Assembly: GCF_022605165.1 (NCBI RefSeq)
Contig: NC_063069.1
Location: 4,030,001 to 4,094,000, forward strand
From: Purpureocillium takamizusanense
Taxonomy: Eukaryota; Ascomycota; Sordariomycetes; Hypocreales; Ophiocordycipitaceae
Length of the DNA stretch: 64,000 bases
Reading direction: 5' to 3'
Position numbers and translations under genes: made by a program. Under the pieces are notes generated by a model, which was given only the letters and a program-made list of their open reading frames with translations, did not search any database and was not told the DNA's origin. Positions 57,701-64,000 of the stretch are shown one piece after another (the first letter of the stretch is position 1; every line of letters starts with the position of its first letter).

Positions 57701-60700
57701 TTTTTCTCGATCCTTATATATAAGAGATTAATAACTTTCTCTTTTAGTCCTCTTAGGATTAAGATAATACCTACCCTCTATATAATATACTTAACTATTT
57801 TAATCTTTTATAAGGGGGCTATTATTTAATTTAGCTTCTTATAGTCTTTAAAGTCTTATATAAGGGCTTTTTCGCGGTTATAAAGGATTTCCTTAAGTAT
57901 ACTCTTTTCTTTTAAGGAGAAGAATCCTTTTATTTATACTATAACCCCCTATAGCCTCTTAAGGGTAAGCCTACTTCTTTACTTAATATTAGAGAACTTT
58001 CCGATAATATAGTTAATATATTTTCCTTTAGTTAAAGCTACCCCCTTAACTTTATCCTATATCTTTTATTTTTAATAGGGGTTACCTTCTAGGATAGTCC
58101 CGTTAAAAGGTATATTATCTTTTAAGTAGGTTTTAATCCCCTTATATTTATATAAGGTATAAACGGTAAGCTTTAAAAGCGTTTATTTTAGTTATATAGC
58201 TTTATTCTTAAATACTTTATAGGCTTTCGCTAACTATACCTTTATCTTAGCTTAAAGTAAGTTAAGGATAGTAATTAAGGTCTTTAGGTTAAGCAGAATT
58301 AAGGTTTTATCTTTTAGGGTTATTTAATTATTATAAAGGGTATCTTTTTAGCTCTTTTTTATATTTAATTTCGTTATAAAAGCGATATTATTATCCTAGG
58401 ATCCTTTATCGCTAATACCGCTTATCGGTATTTAATCGTTATAAGAGTTAGGATCTTAAGTATTTAAGCTCTTTACTTTAGTAGTAATAAATTTAATACT
58501 ATTTACTTATATTAATTCTATATAGCTATTATATTCCTATTTAATAGCTTTAGCTATTAGCGTAATAATTTAAATCCTCTCTATCTTATATTTAAGATAG
58601 AAGTCCCCTATTTTAATAGTATAGTTAAATATAACTTAAATAGCCTTAATAAATAATATTTTAAGGATTAAGGGTATAAAGACGGTATTAAGCGCTATAT
58701 AGAGCTTAATAGGCCTATAGGCATCTCCTATATAGATAAGCGTATATACTTCCTTATATATTTTAATTATATTTTTCGAGTATAACTTAATAGCTATAGA
58801 GATAGGCGTAATTTAAAGTCCTTTCTATTTAACTTCCTTTTAGGTAATAAAGTTCCCTTTTATACTTAAGTTTATTAATATAAGGAGAGGTAGTCTAGTT
58901 AGCTTCTTAATATATACTTAAATCTTAGGTAAGTCTTATATATATATAGGTATTTTATTTAATATAAAGACTACTTTAATATATAGCGTCTTACCTAATA
59001 GATTCGTCGCTTTTAGGTCTACCCCTTAAATAATATAAATTTCTATTTAATTACCTCTTTCGTAAGGGTATCCTTATATAATTAAGGTACTATATCTTTT
59101 ATAAGGGATTTCTTTAAGGACGTAAAAATAGATATCTTTTTTAATAAGTAATTTATTTATATTAGTGCTATAATTATTTAATTAAGGGCTAGCGAATACG
59201 ACCCTTAACTTTTCCTTTACTTTACTTAAAATTTCTTCCGTTTTTAGATCTTAGAGCCTAGCGATAGCGATACCTCTATTATTCTTAATAGTTAGAGGTT
59301 TATCGCTTAAGCGCTAGACTTCTTTTACTCCCTTTACTATATTTAAGATCCTTTTTACGGCTAACCTTCTAAACTAAGGAAATCTTTTTGTTAGATTTAT
59401 TATAGAAATAGCGAGCTTCTTATTAATTATTTTATAAATAAGACCTTTATAAAAGCGCTTTATTTTTTTTTTAAGGTCGAATTTAGGCTTAAAGTAAGTA
59501 ATATTCTCTATATTTATTAAGTCTCGTTAAGTCTCCTATCTTTTAGGTTTTATATCTTAGTTTTCCTTAAGGTACGCTCTTTTTCTTTTATAAGTATTAA
59601 CGTTAATTAAGGTAGCTTTAATTAAATAGTCTTATTAATTTTCCTTAATTATAATAACTTTAATAGATAATATTTTATTATTTTATTAGCTACGCTAGGC
59701 GATATTAGTCTAGCCTATTTACTTAAGTCTTTATACGTCCCTTAACCTTATAAGGAAGAGATTAAGGCACTCCTTTTCTCTTAAAAGTAGTTTTTAATTC
59801 TCTTATATATTTAATTCCTTAGCTTTAACTATTAAGAATAAGGGATTAATAAAGTATTTATTAAATCTCTTAACTTAATAATATATAAGGTAGCGTACTC
59901 TATTATTAAGCTTAATATATTAATATATAAGTAAGGGGGGGATTATTTAACTATTTTCTTTTATTCCTACCTATAAGGCTCTTCCTTTCGTATTAAAGTA
60001 AGTAAACCTAATTTCCTTATCGTATTTATATTTTAAGTATTTAGCTAAGATATAGCTAGGTCTAGCGTAATATTAGTAAAGCCGCTTATATTTACCTTCC
60101 CCTTATAAGATTACCCTTATTATAAATTAGTTAAGGTTATCTTTTTCCTTAAAAGAAATTATATAAGTCTATACCTTTTATATCTTAATTAGCACTATTA
60201 TTTTACTAGCTTCTTATCCTATTATCTTACCCTTTTATATTTATACTATAAGGAGTTATTTAAGATCTTTTATTTATTAATTATTTTATTAAGTAAGGTT
60301 AATTTTAAGTACTTTAAGCTATTATATTAGTTTATCTATCTTACCTTTAATATATTCTATACTATTAATATTTTAAGGCGGTAAAGACTTAAGTTACTAT
60401 TTTCCTTAGTCTATATATTTCGGAATTATTTAATCTTATAGCTATTACTCCTTTTAGATTAGCTTAAAGTAAGAAGCTTCCCTTAATTCGATATCGAGAT
60501 AAGGGGTTAAGTAATCCTTAATTACCTTAATAAGTTCTTTATAAGGGATTTTAATTATATCTAAAAAGGAAGCTCCTTTCTTTTTTAGGATTTTAACTTA
60601 AATATAAGGGGGCATAGCTATAAAGATATATCTAGACTATCCTTTACTTATCTTCTATATATTAGGTTTAACCTTTCGCTAGAGGTATATATATTACTTT

Positions 60701-61770
60701 AGTTAGTCTAATATATTTTAGTTTATCTATAGCTTTACTATAAGGTATCGTTTTAATTAAGTATATATAGTTTTTATTTAATTAAAGTCTAGTAAGTAAT
60801 ATTCCTTAATAAAAGTAGTCTTTATATCTTTTTAGCGTAATCTATCTATAAGGACTTTTACCTTTTATACTTTTAATAAGGATATATAGCTTTTAAGCTA
60901 TAATAGTATCTCTTCCTTTATAATCGAGTAAGCCCTTATCTTAGCTTTAAACTTCTTAATAAAGTCTATTACGTCCTATCTATTAAACTTTAAGATAGTA
61001 AGTTAATATTAGTTAAGACTTAATACTTTAGATAGCGACTTCCCTATAAGGGAGATAGCTTAAGCTAAAGTATTATTATTAAGTTCTTCTAGTTTATTTA
61101 TTAGCTTTATTATAAATAGATTAAATACTCTTACCCTATATATAAGGGGATTTCTTTTAAGAGTACCTTTCGCTAAGTTATTAAGAGATCCTAAGTTACC
61201 TATTATATAAAAGGGAGGGGTCGAATTATTTTATTATAAATTAGCTTAACGCTATAGGCAGTCTCCGCCCTCTTTTAATATTTTTATCTTTCCTCCTAGC
61301 GTAATTATAGCCGTAATAATAAGTACTTATCCTATTTAGCTATCCCTAATAGTTACTTAAGTTACGATTTAGACTATAAGGATTTTTAATAGTTTTCGTT
61401 CGTTTCTATTAGGTTTTTATTTAATTAGGTCTTTTAATATAGGTTTATAATTTTATAGCCTTTAGGTTTTTCCTTATTCGTTAGTTTTTATTTTATTAAC
61501 CCCTATCCCTTTAGATATATATTATTTTTTACTTATATTTACTTTAACTTTATTTCTTTTTAAATATTAAACCCTTTCTTTAATATTAGGGCTAAATTAT
61601 CCCTTATTAAGAATAGGGCTTATTATTTTATTAGTTTTCTTTTTTTCTTTATTAATAATATTTTTCTTATCCTTTTTCCTTTTAAGCTTAGTATTTTTCT
61701 ATTTAATAGCCTAAAGGTACCTTTAAGTTAATATAATAGCCCTTAAGTTATTTTACGCCTTAAAGACTAA

Positions 61771-62227
61771 TTATATTAAGGTAAGAAAGATATTAAACTA
61801 TAAAGCGTATTCCCTTTATACTCTTCCTATCCTTACTTAACGCGTTATAATATAAAGACTCCTATATATTAATTTATTAATATAGTAAAAAGGCTATTAA
61901 GCTTTAATTAAATAGTCTTAAACGTTAGATATCTATATTTACGATAGTATATAAAACTATATAGTAATTTACGATAGCGCGAGATACTTATATTAATAAA
62001 GTATACTTATATCTAAAGTATAAAAATAGGGTAAAAGAGTAAGTATTATCGGCTATAACTAAAGAGGTATAATAAGTCCTCTCTAACTAGGAAGGCTTCC
62101 TTCCTTTATAGTTATCCTTATAGTCTTACCCTTATAGCTCCCTTTTACCCCTAGCTATTCCTTTAGCCGTTTTTATTTATCTTCCTTAGGCCGTCTTCTA
62201 TTTCCTATGCCTTCTCTTACTAATATA
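61771..62227. repeat. LTR-like direct repeat, right copy (~457 bp)
   Basis: Partner of 48479-48935. With the minus-strand RT and integrase relics between the copies, this would be the 5' LTR. The 13.7 kb span is about twice a usual Gypsy element, so another insertion probably sits inside, most likely between 49 and 55.5 kb. Confidence 0.75.
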
Positions 62228-63545
62228 GTAACTTAAAGTAAATAGCTATTATAACGTTATTAACCCGGCCGGCCGTAAGTATATATAGGCTAGTAAGTAA
62301 GGCCTATACCGAAGGGGGTAAAGATACCTAATTAAAGGAAGTAAGGCCTTTACGAATAGACCTACCTACTATATAGTAAGCGATAATAAAAGCTAGCTAT
62401 ACGCGCTTACTTACGGGCCGCTAGGCATAAAGGTAAAGAAGCCCTTAACTAAAGGGCTTAAGTAAAGGGTTATCGCAAGCCCCCTTATAGTAGCTAGGGC
62501 TAGCCTAAGGGGGGGGGGGGAGTAAGAGGGTAATATAAGGGGCTTAGCCTAATAAGAGCCTAGGGCGCGGCCCTAAGCGTAGTAACGCTATATATAGCTA
62601 GGACCCTATATAGACTTAAGCCCGTAGCTAATTACGTAGGGCTATATATAGCGGGCGCCGCGCGTATAGGGGCTGCCCGGTATATAACCCTAATTTCCTT
62701 CCTTTATAGTATATTAAATATTAATAACCCGACTAGCTCTTACTATATAGCGCCGGCCCTATTATAGCTTTAGCTTTATAGCTAGCCCGGCCTAGCCTAG
62801 AATAATATATCCCCGATATTATAATATCGTAAGAAAATAATAGAAATGCGTTTTAGGCCCTATTAGCGCTATAGCCTTATCTACCTTAATTATAGGCATA
62901 GGCATAATTAGTAATAAGCGTAAGCGTAGATATAGGCATAAGTAGCGCCCTTATAGCCCGGTACGGCCCGGTATAGAAAAATAATCTCCTAATATTATAA
63001 TATTATAAGGAAATAGCAGAAATATATTTTTAAGCGAATTAAGCTATATTAGCGCGCTAACGCGGGCGCTATATTATAACGATATTAGTTAATTAAGATA
63101 TCGGTATATATTATAGCGTATTAATCTTATCCTATACTTATATATTAAAAATAGCTAGCGCAGTCTAAGGGTAAGGCGCGGACTTAAAATTTAAGTAGAT
63201 TATCTATACGGCTAGACTTTTCTATCTATATAAATAATACTACTTTTATCTTTAAGTATCGTTAAGTAGAAAACCGCTATTCTTAACGTTATTATCCCTC
63301 TTTATTATTAGACTATAGCCTTTATAACCTTAAGAAGCTATCTATTTAAAACTAGTACTTATAGTTACTTATAGTTAATAAGTTAAGCTTTACTTAATAG
63401 CTATATATAGGTATATTAGGTCTATCGCCTAGCTATTTTAGAACGCTATTAATAATAAGCTTTACTAAAGCGTAAAGAACGTATACAACTATACGATTAG
63501 ACTTCCTATAGTAAGGTGCCTCTTTAATACCTTATATTATATTTT
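62228..63545. repeat. second AT-rich repeat type, richer in CG, with internal duplication
   Basis: This part keeps more CpG and GGCC/GCCGGC sequence than the rest of the block but also lacks CA and TG. A segment of about 45 bp at 62810-62852 recurs at about 62986-63037. It includes a 12-base G run at 62509-62520. Probably a different transposon fragment. Confidence 0.5.
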
Positions 63546-64000
63546 TAGCCTCGGGAGGTCCTAAGGCAAGAGGCTTAGACACCCGCCCTGCGATCGCCTC
63601 GACTTATAAACGTTTCTTTTTGCTTTATGTCCTATTCCATGGTTTGATGAATGGTCTTCTGTTCTATCACATACCATTTTTAAACCACCGCCGGGCAGGA
63701 ATGGTCGCCGCCCCCAACCCCCCCCGACAATACCATCGCCCAGGTTATGCCGTGCGCTAGCTGGCACTACGATCATCAAGATGCCATAGCTCGCCCGCAA
63801 TTTCCCCCCCTTCGGGCCGCGGACGCCAATTATTATCGGGGCCACACCGACGCTGTATTGTCAACGACGAATCCCACGACATCGACCTCCGGGTTTGCCA
63901 GGGCTGTTACTCTCCAGCATATCACGCACGCTCACGCACAGGAGACACAATGTGACAGCCACCGCAATATCGACTCTTCGGGCTTGGATAATATCCCTTC
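63546..64000. other. normal-composition flank, no gene seen
   Basis: Base composition and CA/TG content return to normal. A 94-codon minus-strand frame at 63561-63845 has no recognisable features and is not accepted. Confidence 0.5.

Larger units (their letters stand above)
42290..63545. mobile_element. 21 kb RIP-degraded transposon block (AT-rich)
   Basis: No open frame of note across 21 kb on either strand. The sequence is strongly AT-rich and almost free of CA and TG dinucleotides, while TA is very abundant and CG, CC and GG survive. This is the footprint of C-to-T change at CpA on both strands, that is RIP, which in Pezizomycotina hits repeated DNA. Repeats and Gypsy protein relics inside (listed separately) show that the target was transposon sequence. 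The left 6 kb (about 42.4-48.4 kb) has no relic I can identify. The block is probably heterochromatic. Edges are gradual, so the coordinates are good to about 100 bp. Confidence 0.92.

Noticed and set aside
42290..63545. Centromere or mitochondrial DNA insertion as an explanation for the AT-rich block
   Set aside because: CA/TG loss with surviving CG, plus Gypsy RT and integrase relics, points to RIPed transposons; mitochondrial DNA would keep CA/TG and readable genes. A centromeric role cannot be tested here.
63561..63845. 94-codon minus-strand frame at the right end
   Set aside because: No recognisable features; length is within chance for this base composition.

Overview
The window comes from a filamentous ascomycete (Pezizomycotina), most likely a Sordariomycete. 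The gene repertoire would fit Hypocreales, but the sequence alone does not prove that. The reasons are short GT-AG introns (about 50-260 bp), plant- and fungus-type secreted enzymes, a CFEM-domain receptor, a Goodbye/NACHT STAND protein, and a 21 kb AT-rich block that has almost lost the dinucleotides CA and TG, which is the mark of repeat-induced point mutation (RIP). I saw no bacterial operons, rRNA, tRNA or CRISPR.

Layout. 1-1714 (-) is the 5' part of a STAND NTPase gene that runs off the left edge. 4366-5970 (+) is a secreted tannase/feruloyl esterase. 6492-7256 and 8176-9038 (+) are two tandem, previously unlisted three-exon paralogues for small secreted seven-cysteine proteins; the second has an in-frame TGA. 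9748-11430 (-) is a GPI-type GH76 mannanase. 14789-15697 (-) is a hypothetical membrane protein. 16601-17008 (+) is a secreted cysteine-rich protein. 18046-18873 (+) is a short-chain dehydrogenase, convergent with a small secreted protein at 19360-19809 (-). 22709-24266 (-) is a CFEM/PTH11-like receptor. 26596-28057 (+) is a monocarboxylate-type MFS transporter. 28467-30361 (+) is a secreted BBE-like FAD oxidase. 32523-33300 (+) is a GH25 lysozyme. 33739-34791 (+) is an HTD2-like mitochondrial dehydratase. 35525-37226 (+) is a divergent succinyl-CoA ligase beta subunit. 37958-38841 (+) is a maltose-type O-acetyltransferase, convergent with a BSC6-like MFS transporter at 39207-41057 (-) that carries a 15-nt microexon.

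From about 42.3 kb to 63.5 kb there are no live genes. The block holds heavily RIP-mutated transposons: a pair of 457-bp direct repeats 13.3 kb apart (LTR-like), minus-strand Ty3/Gypsy reverse transcriptase and integrase relics between them, and further nested repeats. Ordinary base composition returns for the last 450 bp.

The genes do not form one obvious pathway. The common theme is secretion and the cell surface: up to eight predicted secreted or wall-anchored products and one surface receptor lie in the first 33 kb. Three housekeeping-type genes (dehydratase, ligase, acetyltransferase) and a transporter follow, before the RIP block. The exon structures given here were read by hand from splice sites and reading frames; transcripts have not been seen.
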